Assembly (NCBI GenBank): GCA_041687075.1
Contig: JAWLCO010000030.1
Coordinates: 1 to 34,968 of the forward strand
Source of the DNA: ZC4RG25 sp041687075
GTDB taxonomy: Bacteria > Pseudomonadota > Alphaproteobacteria > Rhizobiales > Hyphomicrobiaceae
Length of the DNA: 34,968 nt
Direction of reading: 5' to 3'
Part shown: positions 19,021 through 26,000 of the stretch, one piece after another
Layout of the letters: every line of letters starts with the position of its first letter
Numbering within the stretch: position 1 is the stretch's first letter
Made by a program: the position numbers and the translations under genes
Notes under the pieces: model-generated
Told to the model about the DNA's origin: nothing
The model's input: the letters and a program-made list of their open reading frames with translations, nothing else
The model's database searches: none

Positions 19021-19385
19021 ATCTGTTCATCCAGCTGAAGTCGCCCGATATTGGCCGGGTACGCGCTGCGGCAACGACCGCGGTACGCCATCATTGCCCT
19101 TCCTGCGAAACTGACGTTTGACTTTCTGGCGGGCATTGTCCCGAGGGTTCCCTTACCCAGCCCTTCTCCTGGCCCGAGGCGTCGACCGCCAAGAAGCCTG
19201 ATATCCAATCAGCGGTCCGCTGAGCGGTAGTATTGGCGAGCAGGTACGGGAGCAGACCCGCAGCCAATGGACGACGAATGTCTCAAGCTGGGCCTTGCTG
19301 TTCAGTCCCGGATAGAGATGGAACCAGCGCAGACGACTCCCCATCGCTTCGGGAGGGCTATGGGACAGGGAGACCGGACTGGAAA

Positions 19386-19422
19386 GCCGACCAGAGCTCC
19401 TTGCAGTGAAGCTCTGGTCGGC
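19386..19422. repeat. Perfect 13-bp inverted repeat
   Basis: GCCGACCAGAGCT (19386-19398) and AGCTCTGGTCGGC (19410-19422) form a perfect stem with an 11-base loop. It may be a terminator for either strand or a dispersed palindromic repeat. Confidence 0.6.
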
Positions 19423-19443
19423 GGATCGGTCGTGCCGGTCCCA

Positions 19444-19489
19444 GGATCACGGCAGCCGTTGCGTGATCCCGGGCGCAGAAGCCCGGGAT
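19444..19489. repeat. Two overlapping, mutually exclusive stem-loops
   Basis: GGATCACG (19444-19451) pairs with CGTGATCC (19462-19469), while ATCCCGGG (19466-19473) pairs with CCCGGGAT (19482-19489). The arms share ATCC, so only one stem can form at a time. The second resembles the common alphaproteobacterial ATCCCGGGC...GCCCGGGAT dispersed repeat. Confidence 0.5.
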
Positions 19490-19507
19490 TTGGCTGCGAT
19501 TCTTCGA

Positions 19508-19526
19508 GCCACGCCTCAAGCGTGGC
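19508..19526 (-). terminator. Hairpin overlapping the terC stop
   Basis: GCCACGC (19508-19514) pairs with GCGTGGC (19520-19526) around a 5-base loop that contains the terC stop codon. It may protect or end the terC transcript. Confidence 0.4.
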
Positions 19527-20286
19527 CGATTTTCCGGCCTGAGCGGCGCGTGATGATCCAGCCAGTCAGAACGACTGCCAGGGCGCCGATAACCTCCATG
19601 CCGCGCGAGATCGCCTTCGGAGTAATCTGCAGGCTTTGCGCGAGACTCTCGACGGCGGGCCGCAGGACAGGTTCCGTTGCGATCAACTCGCCGGCGATCC
19701 AACCGAGCAGAGCTGCACCGCCCCAGACCAGAATCGGGAACCGGGTCAGCAGCGTCATGATCAGCGTCGATCCGGCCACAACCAGCGGAATGCTGAGCGC
19801 CAGGCCGAAGATGATGAGATAGGTGTTGCCTCCGGCAGCAGCCGCGATCGCCAGCATGTTGTCGAGGCTCATGACCAGGTCGGCGATGGCGACGATCCGG
19901 ACCGCCTCGAACAGGCTCGTGCCGCTCTTGACGCCGTCTTCGTGGCCTTCCTCGGAGGTGAGCAACTTGATGGCGATCCAGAACAGGAGGAATCCGCCAA
20001 TCAGCTTCAGCCACTGCACCTCGAGCAGGTACTGGATGATAACGGTGAAAAATATGCGGAGAAGGACGGCGACGCCGGCTCCCAGAATTATGCCGGCCAT
20101 CCGCTGCCGCGGGGGCAGCGATCGGCACGCCAGCGCAATGACCACTGCGTTGTCACCGGCAAGAACGATGTCGATGCCGATAATACGCAGAATGTTGATG
20201 ACGGTCGTGGTGTCGAGACCTATCAGCTCCTGGAGGTAGCTTGCAAACTGGTCACTGATCGCGGCTGCCGCAACTAGCAATTCCAT
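19516..20286 (-). CDS. TerC-family integral membrane protein
   Basis: The 256-residue protein has about seven hydrophobic segments and both TerC hallmarks: an acidic motif in a helix, DIVLAGDNAVVIALA (Asp45), and its repeat-related partner ADLVMSLDNMLAIA (Asp142). Characterised TerC/YjbE-like proteins export manganese or take part in tellurite and metal stress responses. AGGAG lies 6 bases before the ATG at 20286. It is divergent from the suc-like/fdh operon across a 452-base region and convergent with tctB. A link to oxalate, which chelates divalent metals, is possible but only inferred. Confidence 0.9.
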   Translation of the reverse strand: MELLVAAAAISDQFASYLQELIGLDTTTVINILRIIGIDIVLAGDNAVVIALACRSLPPRQRMAGIILGAGVAVLLRIFFTVIIQYLLEVQWLKLIGGFLLFWIAIKLLTSEEGHEDGVKSGTSLFEAVRIVAIADLVMSLDNMLAIAAAAGGNTYLIIFGLALSIPLVVAGSTLIMTLLTRFPILVWGGAALLGWIAGELIATEPVLRPAVESLAQSLQITPKAISRGMEVIGALAVVLTGWIITRRSGRKIGHA

Positions 20287-20738
20287 TCCATTCTCCTGTC
20301 GGCGCAAACCGGTTCTCGCGCCAGCTCTTCAGGAACGCGCTGGCTTCGATGCTTCGCGTGCGATCGGGGAGCGCAGCCTCTCTCAGCATGATCCCTGTCC
20401 GATTGTCGAGCGGAGTGTGCAAGCAGCACCTTCTGATGGCAACGGATCCGGCTGCCCCTCGGCAATGCGGACCTGGCGATGTTTCCCCCAGTCGGCAACA
20501 GCGGATGCAAATCCAATGTCGCACGCTCGACATCATCGCGCAATTGGCATATTGTATTTGGTATGCCACACGTGCGGCGCATGTTGTCCGGCATAGGCTC
20601 GCGACGCGAACGGAATGAGAAGGGCAGCTCATTCTTGCTGCAATTCACCGGCCGTTCGAAGCGAAATAATGAGAAGCGACGAACCGGCTGTCATTGGGCC
20701 GGCTGACAATAGGCCGGGGGCTGCAGGAGGACCGCTCG
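20287..20738. other. Divergent control region between terC and the suc-like/fdh operon
   Basis: There is no supported gene in these 452 bases; the overlapping short frames lack ribosome sites and family features. The region holds an inverted repeat at 20545-20568 related to the gntR operators and an AT-richer patch around it, so it is probably the promoter region for both directions. Confidence 0.6.
20545..20568. promoter_or_regulatory. Putative GntR-type operator 3, before the suc-like/fdh operon
   Basis: TGGCATA (20545-20551) and TATGCCA (20562-20568) are inverted with a 10-base spacer. TGGTATGCCA at 20559-20568 is one base from the TGGTATACCA core of operators 1 and 2. The spacing differs from those sites, so identity is tentative. 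Confidence 0.4.
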
Positions 20739-21896
20739 ATGAACCTGCACGAGTTCCAGGCCAAGGAGCTTCTGGCCCAGTTCGGCGTCCCAATCCCGCG
20801 CGGCAGAATCGCCGCGAGCCCGCCGGAGGCAGCTTCGGTGGCGCGACGCCTGGGGTTGGAACAGTGCGTGGTCAAGGCACAGGTACACGCCGGCGATCGT
20901 GCGGCCAACGGCGGAATCCGGTTCGCATCAGGTCCCGACGAAGCGGGCAAAATGGCTGCTGAGCTCATCGGCCGTCCGCTGATCACGGCACAAACCGGCC
21001 CAGCCGGACAGCAGGTGCGCTGGGTCTATCTGGAGGAAGCTGTTGCGTTCGAGCGCAATTTCTACGTGGCCGTCATCGTCGACAGGGCTACGGGCGGGGT
21101 GGTCCTGACCATCCACGATCGCGAGGCCGGCCCGCGCTCCGGCACCACCGTTCGCCTCGAGATCTCTGGCGAGGACGTCAGCGGGGATTTCGAGAAAGCT
21201 GCTGCGGCCTTCGGGCTCGCCCCATCGAGCGCGTCGCTTCTGGCAAAGCGGCTGTCGCAGATCGCGGAGGCGGCGGTGGCGCTCGATGCCATGCTGGTTG
21301 AGATCAGCCCTCTCGCTCTCACCCAAGCCGGCGACCTCGTCGCCCTCGATGCCAAAGTGAACGTGGACGACAACGCCCTTTTCCGCCATCCGGATCTCAT
21401 TGCGCTGCGCGAGGTGAGCGAGGCGGAGGACGGCGATCCGGCCGCTCTCGCCGCCGACCGCCATCAGATCAACTATCTGCGGCTCGGCGGCGACATCGGG
21501 GTCGTCGTCAACGGAGCAGGTCTGGCTTTGGCGACCCTCGATCTCCTGCGCGAGGCGGGCGGAGAACCGGCCAACTTCATGGATATCCGCACCACGGCGA
21601 CGAGCCTCGACATTGCCTATGCCTTCGAGCTGATCGCCGCCAACCCGCGGGTCCGCGCCGTGCTCGTCAATGTGCACGGCGGCGGCATGCAGCGGTGCGA
21701 CACGATCGCCGACGGCATCGGCATCGCCGTGCGCAGGACTGGGTGCGCAGCTCCCATCGTCGTGCGCCTCGCCGGCAACAACGCCGAATTCGCGGCAAGC
21801 CGGCTCAAGAGCTACGGCGTGCCCGTCATCGGGACGGGCGACATGTGGGAGGCGGCGAGCATGGCCGTAGAACTCGCAACGCGGAAGGCAGCGTGA
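20739..21896 (+). CDS. Divergent succinyl-CoA-synthetase-like beta subunit (ATP-grasp acyl-CoA ligase)
   Basis: The 385-residue protein aligns with SucC and malate-CoA ligase MtkA from MNLHEFQAKELLAQFGVP to the end, with an ATP-grasp N-terminal part and a flavodoxin-like C-terminal part. Lys46 (VVKAQVHAG) and Asp204 (LVALDAKV) are kept. Several usual motifs are changed: HAGGRGKAGG is HAGDRAANGG (50-59), the Mg-ligand region EINPL is EISPL (188-192), the loop DVGGGAT is DIRTTAT (282-288), and NIFGGI is NVHGGG (311-316). This argues for a different acid substrate from succinate. GGAGG lies 8 bases before ATG 20739. Its stop overlaps the alpha gene (TGATG), and fdh genes follow. Oxalate or another C2-C4 acid is inferred. 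Confidence 0.88.
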   Translation: MNLHEFQAKELLAQFGVPIPRGRIAASPPEAASVARRLGLEQCVVKAQVHAGDRAANGGIRFASGPDEAGKMAAELIGRPLITAQTGPAGQQVRWVYLEEAVAFERNFYVAVIVDRATGGVVLTIHDREAGPRSGTTVRLEISGEDVSGDFEKAAAAFGLAPSSASLLAKRLSQIAEAAVALDAMLVEISPLALTQAGDLVALDAKVNVDDNALFRHPDLIALREVSEAEDGDPAALAADRHQINYLRLGGDIGVVVNGAGLALATLDLLREAGGEPANFMDIRTTATSLDIAYAFELIAANPRVRAVLVNVHGGGMQRCDTIADGIGIAVRRTGCAAPIVVRLAGNNAEFAASRLKSYGVPVIGTGDMWEAASMAVELATRKAA

Positions 21897-22771
21897 TGGC
21901 CGTCCTCGCAAAACGTGCAACGCGCGTCATCTGTCAGGGCCTGACCGGTCGGGCCGCGACCTATCACATCGGCCGCATGGTGGCCTATGGCATGCGGCTC
22001 GTCGGTGGGGTAACACCCGGCAAGGGCGGGCAGCGGTATCTCGATGTGCCGGTGTTCGATACGGTGGCTGAGGCGATCGCTGAAACCGGCGCAACCGCGA
22101 GCCTCGTTTTCGTGCCGCCGGCCAATGCCGCCGATGCCATGATCGAGGCTATCGATGCCGGTGTCGAGCTGGTCGTCTGCGTGACGGAGCGTGTGCCCGT
22201 CATGGACATGGTTCGGGTGCGCCAGAGGCTCGCCGGCTCCCGCACGCGGCTGGTCGGGCCGAACTCGCAAGGCATTCTGGTGCCCGGTGAGACGCAGCTC
22301 GGTGTGATGACGACCATCAATGCGCGGCGTGGTCCGGTCGGCATTGCCTCGCGCTCGGCCTCCTTGACGAGCGAGGTCGTGGCGCAAACGACAGCCGCAG
22401 GGCTTGGGCAATCGACAACCATCGGAGTGGGTGGGGATCCCGTCCACGGCCTGGGACTTGCCGATTGCGCCCGCCTTTTTCTCGACGATCCCGCTACCGA
22501 GGGTATCATCCTGATCGGCGAGATCGGAGGAAGCGACGAAGAGGAGGCGGCCGCGTTGATCAGGCAGCTCAAGCCTGACAAGCCGATCGTCGCCCTCGTC
22601 GTGGGCCGGAACGCACCGCAACAGCAGCGCATGGGGCATGCCGGTGCGCTGGCGGCTGGCCAAACAGGTGGTGCAGAGGCCAAGATAGAGGCATTGCGGG
22701 AGGCTGGCGTGACGATCGCACCACGCGCCGACCTGGTGGGTATGACGATGCGGCAAGTTTTGGTGGGCTGA
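21896..22771 (+). CDS. Succinyl-CoA-synthetase-like alpha subunit (CoA-binding, phosphohistidine)
   Basis: The 291-residue protein matches SucD/MtkB: a CoA-binding Rossmann start (VICQGLTGRAATYHIGRMVAYG), GVTPGKGGQ, GVGGDPVHGLG, GEIGGSDEEEAA with the conserved Glu, and GHAGALAAG with the phospho-acceptor His248. The usual GPNCPG is GPNSQG (121-126) and SRSGTLTYE is SRSASLTSE, so this subunit is also off the standard pattern. With the upstream beta subunit it should form a nucleoside-diphosphate-forming acid-CoA ligase working through phosphohistidine. Start and stop are tightly coupled to neighbours: it overlaps the beta stop by one base, and fdh beta starts 5 bases after its stop. Confidence 0.9.
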   Translation: MAVLAKRATRVICQGLTGRAATYHIGRMVAYGMRLVGGVTPGKGGQRYLDVPVFDTVAEAIAETGATASLVFVPPANAADAMIEAIDAGVELVVCVTERVPVMDMVRVRQRLAGSRTRLVGPNSQGILVPGETQLGVMTTINARRGPVGIASRSASLTSEVVAQTTAAGLGQSTTIGVGGDPVHGLGLADCARLFLDDPATEGIILIGEIGGSDEEEAAALIRQLKPDKPIVALVVGRNAPQQQRMGHAGALAAGQTGGAEAKIEALREAGVTIAPRADLVGMTMRQVLVG

Positions 22772-22775
22772 AACG

Positions 22776-24497
22776 ATGAACGATATGAGCAATTCGGGGC
22801 CGCGCGGCGGTGGAGGCAGAGGCCGGTCGATGCATCCCGGCTCCGGCCGGCGCAAGGCGCCGCTGTTCCCGAAGGGCCGCGTGCTGCGCCAGGAGGAGGT
22901 CGAGGCCGTACGGGAGTTGGTCGGCTCGGGCCCCTATGAGCGCGCGCTGCTCATCGAGTACCTGCACAAGATCCAGGACGCGGAGCACTGCCTGCCCGCC
23001 AGCCATCTGCACGGCCTCGCCGAACTGATGCGCATTCCGATGGCGGAGGTCTACGAGGTCGCGACCTTCTACGCGCACTTCGACGTGGTCAACGATGGTG
23101 AACCCCGGCCGCCGGCGATTACAGTGCGAGTCTGCGATAGTCTTTCCTGCATGATGGCCGGAGCCGAAACGCTTCTGCAGGCATTGCAGCAGGAGAACCC
23201 GCCGAATGTCCGCGTGGTGCGCGCCCCGTGCATGGGCTCCTGCGATACGGCGCCAGCCGTCGAGGTGGGGCATAAGCACCTCGATCACGCCACGCCGGCG
23301 AAGGTCCTGGCTGCGGTGGCATCCGGCGACACGCATCCGGATATTCCGGCCCATCAGGATTTCGAGGCCTACCGCGCCAACGGCGGCTACAAGCTCCTCG
23401 AATCCTGCCTTTCCGGCGAGCGCACAGTCGAGGATGTGATCGCGGCGCTCTCGGATGGCGGCTTGCGCGGCCTCGGCGGCGCAGGCTTTCCTACGGGGCG
23501 GAAGTGGAGCCTCGTGCGCGCGGAGAAGGCGCCGCGCCTCATGGCCGTGAACGGCGACGAAGGTGAGCCGGGCACGTTCAAGGACCGGCATTACCTGGAG
23601 CGCCGGCCGCATCAGTTCCTGGAAGGCATGTTGATCGGCGCCTGGGCCGTAGAGGCCGCCGAGGTCTTCATCTACATGCGCGACGAGTATCCGGCGGTGC
23701 TGGAAATTTTGCGTCGCGAGGTGCCGAAGCTCGAAGCCGCGGGCCTGACGCGCCACACGAAGGTGCACATCCGCCGTGGCGCTGGCGCTTACATCTGCGG
23801 CGAAGAAAGCGCCATGATCGAGTCGATCGAGGGCAAGCGCGGGCTGCCGCGGCACCGGCCGCCTTATGTGGCCCAAGTCGGCATTTTCGGCCGGCCGACG
23901 CTCGTCAACAATGTCGAGACGCTTTACTGGGTGCCGGAGATCCTGGCCAAAGGCGCCGAGTGGTTCGCGTCTCAGGGCAAGAATGGCGCGAAGGGCTTCC
24001 GCTCCTACTCGGTTTCCGGGCGCGTGAAGACTCCCGGCGTGGTGCTGGCGCCCGCAGGCTCGACTGCGCGCGACCTGATCGAGCTCTGCGGTGGCATGGC
24101 CGATGGGCACGCGTTCAAGGGGTATCTGCCGGGCGGCGCGTCTGGCGGCATTCTGCCAGCATCGATGGCCGATATCCCGCTCGATTTCGGCCAGCTCGAA
24201 AAGCACGGCTGCTTTGTCGGGAGCCACGCCGTCGTCATCCTGTCGGACAAGGACGACATGAAGGCAGTGGTGCTGAACCTCATGAAGTTCTTCGAGGATG
24301 AGAGCTGCGGCCAGTGCACGCCATGCCGTAACGGCACGGAAAAGGCGGTGAAGCTGATGTCCGAACCGCACTGGGACAAGGAGCTGCTGGGTGACCTTGC
24401 ACAGGTCATGGCGGATGCCTCGATCTGCGGACTCGGTCAGGCCGCACCTAACCCGCTGCGGTCGGTCTTCAAGTTCTTTCCGGAGGATCTCCGATGA
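22776..24497 (+). CDS. fdh1B: NAD-dependent formate dehydrogenase beta subunit, NuoE-NuoF fusion (FDH1B type)
   Basis: The 573-residue diaphorase subunit passes electrons from the catalytic alpha subunit to NAD+. Residues about 35-180 are a NuoE-like thioredoxin-fold domain with a [2Fe-2S] set Cys120, Cys125, Cys152 and Cys156. Residues about 200-570 are NuoF-like: the NAD/FMN-binding GLRGLGGAGFPTGRKW (229-244), NGDEGEPGTFKD, GAGAYICGEES (335-345), and a C-terminal [4Fe-4S] site CGQCTPC plus Cys551. This single-chain fusion is the arrangement of methylobacterial FDH1. Unusually, the alpha gene does not follow directly: a cupin gene, an LTxxQ protein gene and an antisense gene intervene. The N-terminal 30 residues are Gly/Arg-rich and low in complexity. 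Confidence 0.94.
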   Translation: MNDMSNSGPRGGGGRGRSMHPGSGRRKAPLFPKGRVLRQEEVEAVRELVGSGPYERALLIEYLHKIQDAEHCLPASHLHGLAELMRIPMAEVYEVATFYAHFDVVNDGEPRPPAITVRVCDSLSCMMAGAETLLQALQQENPPNVRVVRAPCMGSCDTAPAVEVGHKHLDHATPAKVLAAVASGDTHPDIPAHQDFEAYRANGGYKLLESCLSGERTVEDVIAALSDGGLRGLGGAGFPTGRKWSLVRAEKAPRLMAVNGDEGEPGTFKDRHYLERRPHQFLEGMLIGAWAVEAAEVFIYMRDEYPAVLEILRREVPKLEAAGLTRHTKVHIRRGAGAYICGEESAMIESIEGKRGLPRHRPPYVAQVGIFGRPTLVNNVETLYWVPEILAKGAEWFASQGKNGAKGFRSYSVSGRVKTPGVVLAPAGSTARDLIELCGGMADGHAFKGYLPGGASGGILPASMADIPLDFGQLEKHGCFVGSHAVVILSDKDDMKAVVLNLMKFFEDESCGQCTPCRNGTEKAVKLMSEPHWDKELLGDLAQVMADASICGLGQAAPNPLRSVFKFFPEDLR

Positions 24498-24784
24498 CGG
24501 CTCCCCGCGCCGTGCCGACGGTGCAGGTCGACAACGAGCGGGTACGCGTCACCGAGTGGCGCTTCGCCCCTGGCGCGGAGACGGGATTCCACGTGCACGA
24601 AATGGATTACGTGGTGGTGCCCTCGGCGGATGGACGGCTGAAGCTGGTCTCCCCGGAAGGGGAGGAGACCCACGCCGACCTGAAGCAGAGCGTGTCCTAC
24701 TTCCGCAAGGCCGGCGTGCATCATAACGTCATCAACGCGAGCGAGGGCGAGTACGCGTTCGTCGAGATCGAGCTGAAAGGGTGA
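24494..24784 (+). CDS. Small single-domain cupin protein
   Basis: The 96-residue protein is a minimal cupin barrel: VRVTEWRFAPGAETGFHVHEMDYVVVP gives the first cupin motif with a His pair and Glu as likely metal ligands, and FRKAGVHHNVINASEGEYAFVEIEL the second. Its ATG overlaps the fdh beta stop (ATGA) and its own stop overlaps the next ATG, so it is translationally embedded in the formate dehydrogenase operon. Cupins of this size may be small-molecule sensors, isomerases or lyases; no specific activity can be assigned. Confidence 0.85.
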   Translation: MTAPRAVPTVQVDNERVRVTEWRFAPGAETGFHVHEMDYVVVPSADGRLKLVSPEGEETHADLKQSVSYFRKAGVHHNVINASEGEYAFVEIELKG

Positions 24785-25386
24785 TGTCGATGAAAGGACG
24801 GCTGGCAGCAATCGGATTGGGCGCGACGCTGGCGTTCGCCGGGTTGGCTGCCGCTTCCGATTCGGCCCAGCACGCGCATTCGCACGGCCATCGGTCAGCC
24901 CAGGCTCAGCCCTACGCCGGCCAGCAGAACCGCGCAATCACGAGCTTCTCGGATGACGAGATCAGTGGGTTGCGCGACGGACGAGGACTAGGGTTCGCCA
25001 AGCCCGCCGAGCTCAATGGCTATCCCGGCCCGCTGCACGTGCTGGAGCTGGCAGCCGAACTCGGACTGACGGATCAGCAGCGGGAGACCGTCGAGGCGAT
25101 CTTCGCCCGTATGAAGCAGGCGGCCCAGGCCACGGGGGCGCGTTATCTTGAGGCCGAGAGCGCCGTCGACGCTGCGTTCCGCGCCGGCAGTGCATCTCCT
25201 CAACGCATCGCTGAACTCGTCAGACAGGCTGACCAGGCCAGGGCAGAGGTGCGGCTGGCGCACCTCCAGGCACATATCGAAACCGCTCCTCTGCTCACCG
25301 CCGACCAGCGCAGGCGCTACGCGGAGCTGCGCGGGTATGCCGATCGGCACGGCGGCCAAGGTCACCACCGTCAGCACAGGCATTGA
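24784..25386 (+). CDS. His-rich periplasmic LTxxQ (Spy/CpxP-like) protein
   Basis: The 200-residue product has a signal peptide (MKGRLAAIGLGATLAFAGLAAA), a His-rich N-terminal part (HAHSHGHR) and C-terminal tail (HGGQGHHRQHRH), and two LTxxQ motifs in helical context: LGLTDQQRETVEAIFARMKQ and LLTADQRRRYAEL. This matches the Spy/CpxP/CnrX-like periplasmic family, which includes chaperones and metal sensors. The His clusters suggest metal binding. The ATG at 24784 overlaps the cupin stop; GTG 24781 and ATG 24790 are alternatives. Why such a protein sits in a formate dehydrogenase operon is unclear. Confidence 0.82.
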   Translation: MSMKGRLAAIGLGATLAFAGLAAASDSAQHAHSHGHRSAQAQPYAGQQNRAITSFSDDEISGLRDGRGLGFAKPAELNGYPGPLHVLELAAELGLTDQQRETVEAIFARMKQAAQATGARYLEAESAVDAAFRAGSASPQRIAELVRQADQARAEVRLAHLQAHIETAPLLTADQRRRYAELRGYADRHGGQGHHRQHRH

Positions 25387-25419
25387 GAAGCGGACGCAGT
25401 GATTTCCTCCCTGACCATA

Positions 25420-25869
25420 TCAGCCAGCACGCATCCGGAAGGTTCGCGCCGTCTCGGGCCACAGCTCCTTGAGCTCGGCCGGGAGCTGGTCGATCACGTC
25501 CGCAATCTCGCCGGGATCGAGGTGGTGAGCGAGCAGCGCAAAGACATCGCGGACGGCCGGCTCCGGCGGAATCTGGTGCGGCAGCAGTCGTATCGTGATC
25601 TGGTCGAGGAACTTCTGTTTGGTGCGGATCTTTTCTGGTGCATGCGACGGCCGCAAGCCTTCGTAGTAGATACCGCGTATGATCAGCGGAAGCTGCTGGC
25701 CGAGATCGACGGCTTCGGCCAACGTCAGCCGGTCGCGAAGCTGGTGAAGCACGGCGCGAAGCACGGCATAGGCCTCGGCTTCGCTCGCCAGTCCGCCATT
25801 ATCGCGCAGCTCTTTCAGCCATTCCTGCGTCTGCTGCACGGCGTGGGCTATGCTGGATGGAACTGTCAT
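25420..25869 (-). CDS. DUF2267 protein, antisense between the fdh subunit genes
   Basis: The 149-residue protein matches the DUF2267 pattern of two related helical repeats: AYAVLRAVLHQLRDRLTLAE followed by DLGQQLPLIIRGIYYEGLRP, and DVFALLAHHLDPGEIADVIDQLPAELKELWP. The function of the family is unknown. I chose ATG 25869 because GGGAG lies 8 bases ahead; ATG 25875 would add two residues. It lies on the minus strand between the plus-strand LTxxQ gene (33 bases between ends) and fdh alpha. It must therefore be transcribed separately and forces fdh alpha to have its own promoter or to be read through in antisense. An overlapping 199-codon plus-strand frame is rejected. Confidence 0.87.
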   Translation of the reverse strand: MTVPSSIAHAVQQTQEWLKELRDNGGLASEAEAYAVLRAVLHQLRDRLTLAEAVDLGQQLPLIIRGIYYEGLRPSHAPEKIRTKQKFLDQITIRLLPHQIPPEPAVRDVFALLAHHLDPGEIADVIDQLPAELKELWPETARTFRMRAG

Positions 25870-26000
25870 CGTCATCACTCCCTGGGGCATATCCCGGGCA
25901 AGATCGTCGGACGCGCCGGGCGCGTCGTGAATGCGCCAGATCAATCAGGCGCCAGGGCAGAACGCACGAACAGCGGCACAGGTTGGGCCAGGGGTTGAAT

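Larger units (their letters stand above)
18974..19515. other. Gene-free stretch with several hairpins between convergent tctB and terC
   Basis: No convincing gene is seen in about 540 bases. The small frames on both strands have no family features or ribosome sites. The left part has a terminator-like hairpin and a 7-bp palindrome at 19209-19223. The right part (19386-19526) holds consecutive stem-loops, listed separately. The middle may be decayed coding sequence. Confidence 0.6.

Noticed and set aside
19153..19542. Small frames on both strands between tctB and terC
   Set aside because: They have no ribosome sites and no family likeness, and they overlap several stem-loops.
22569..24371. 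600-codon minus-strand frame over the fdh beta gene
   Set aside because: Antisense shadow; the plus strand carries all NuoE/NuoF cofactor motifs.
25399..25998. 199-codon plus-strand frame between the LTxxQ gene and fdh alpha
   Set aside because: It overlaps the minus-strand DUF2267 gene, which has recognisable family repeats and a ribosome site.
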